Origin: Silene latifolia
Taxonomy: Eukaryota > Streptophyta > Magnoliopsida > Caryophyllales > Caryophyllaceae
Reading direction: 5' to 3'
Assembly (NCBI RefSeq): GCF_048544455.1
Contig: NC_133536.1
Location: forward strand, 171,946,325-172,010,324
Length of the DNA stretch: 64,000 nt
Shown: piece after piece, positions 63,476-64,000 of the stretch
Numbering within the stretch: the stretch's first letter is position 1
How the letters are laid out: every line of letters begins with the position of its first letter
Notes under the pieces: generated by a model
The model's input: only the letters and a program-made list of their open reading frames with translations
What the model was told of the DNA's origin: nothing
Databases searched by the model: none
Program-made: the position numbers and the translations under genes

Positions 63476-64000
63476 GAGAATTAAATTCATGACTTATGAA
63501 CTAATTACAATGATCCCAACATTGTAATTCATTTATGATTAGATTAAGGCAACACAATTTATGTTATGATATGAAAGATGTATAATGACAAATTTTTAGA
63601 ACGAAAAAGAAAAATTTCATAACCGAATGACTTGGGTTGAAAGCCAAGCCATTAAAATTCATACAACCATTGTTTACGAAATGGAAATGAAACAAACTTC
63701 CATGTCCAACATGGAAATTAAAATAAGTTCTAAAAATAACAAGTCAAAATACAACAATACTAAAAGAGACAATAAAATAAAAGCCAAGCTTCCATAGGCT
63801 TTCTTCTATGGGCGGCTACACTAGCATCCCTTGTTGAAGATCATCCTCAAGCTTGCTTATCCTTTCCCTTGTCTTTACTCACATGCCCTAATATCACATT
63901 TAAAGGGGGTGAGAATTACAACTTGTATCTAAATACCAAAGTTGAGATTTCTATCAATAACATAATAGATTAGAGAATTTATTACCTACTGGAGTCACAC
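63476..64000. other. Unassigned flank of LINE-2
   Basis: AT-rich sequence with no supported gene. CTTGGGTTGAAAGCCAAG (63,631-63,648) is a short inverted repeat and CTTCCATAGGCTTTCTTCTATGG lies near 63,788. It may be part of another repeat, but I cannot place it. Confidence 0.4.

Noticed and set aside
1-64000. Bacterial-style operons, integrons or defence systems
   Set aside because: All recognisable coding belongs to plant transposable elements; AT-rich spacers, introns and plant-type primer sites show a eukaryotic nuclear origin.

Overview
This window looks like plant nuclear DNA made almost entirely of transposable elements nested in one another. I see no ordinary host gene, no rRNA gene, no functional tRNA gene and no CRISPR array. 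The element types (Tat- and Athila-type Ty3/gypsy, Ty1/copia primed by initiator tRNA-Met, plant L1-type LINEs, CACTA, MULE, a Stowaway-like MITE) point to a seed plant with a large, repeat-rich genome, probably a eudicot. A Caryophyllales origin is only a guess, based on the Tat elements carrying an antisense extra ORF.

Layout. (1) 1-15,967: a minus-strand Tat-type gypsy element (Gypsy-1) inserted in a MULE transposase gene. Gypsy-1 is itself interrupted by the end of another LTR element (1-283) and by a complete copia element (Copia-1, 5,140-13,763, 1,296-bp LTRs, TTTTG target duplication). (2) 15,968-19,424: the rest of the MULE. (3) 19,425-20,330: a spacer with a short tandem repeat, a Stowaway-like MITE, a possible Helitron end and a permuted LINE ORF1 scrap. 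(4) 20,330-24,305: Copia-2, a 5'-truncated relative of Copia-1. (5) 24,306-27,222: unclassified non-coding repeat DNA with a (CT)31 tract. (6) 27,223-42,021: a second Tat element (Gypsy-2), split by a full CACTA transposon (33,902-41,936, ATT target duplication) that carries two split genes. (7) 42,022-47,499: Copia-3, which lacks its 5' end and holds a 5'-truncated LINE (LINE-3, 15-bp target duplication). (8) 47,500-62,167: an Athila-like element on the minus strand with gag-protease and an extra 3' ORF but no reverse transcriptase, RNase H or integrase; its 5' LTR holds a full-length LINE (LINE-1, 56,223-61,230). (9) 62,168-63,475: LINE-2, the LINE into which the Athila-like element jumped. 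(10) 63,476-64,000: unassigned.

History and function. The nesting gives a relative order: MULE, then Gypsy-1, then Copia-1; Gypsy-2, then CACTA; LINE-2, then the Athila-like element, then LINE-1 and Copia-3, then LINE-3. At least one large deletion fused Gypsy-2 to Copia-3 near 42,021. Most coding regions are broken. Many breaks are in-frame stops that one C-to-T or G-to-A change could have made, as expected for silenced, methylated repeats. The points most worth following up are: Copia-1, with near-identical LTRs around a wrecked interior; the polymerase-less Athila-like element; the antisense, apparently spliced ORF of the Tat elements; an alternating CGAGCG/CGCTCG repeat field; and the permuted LINE fragment.
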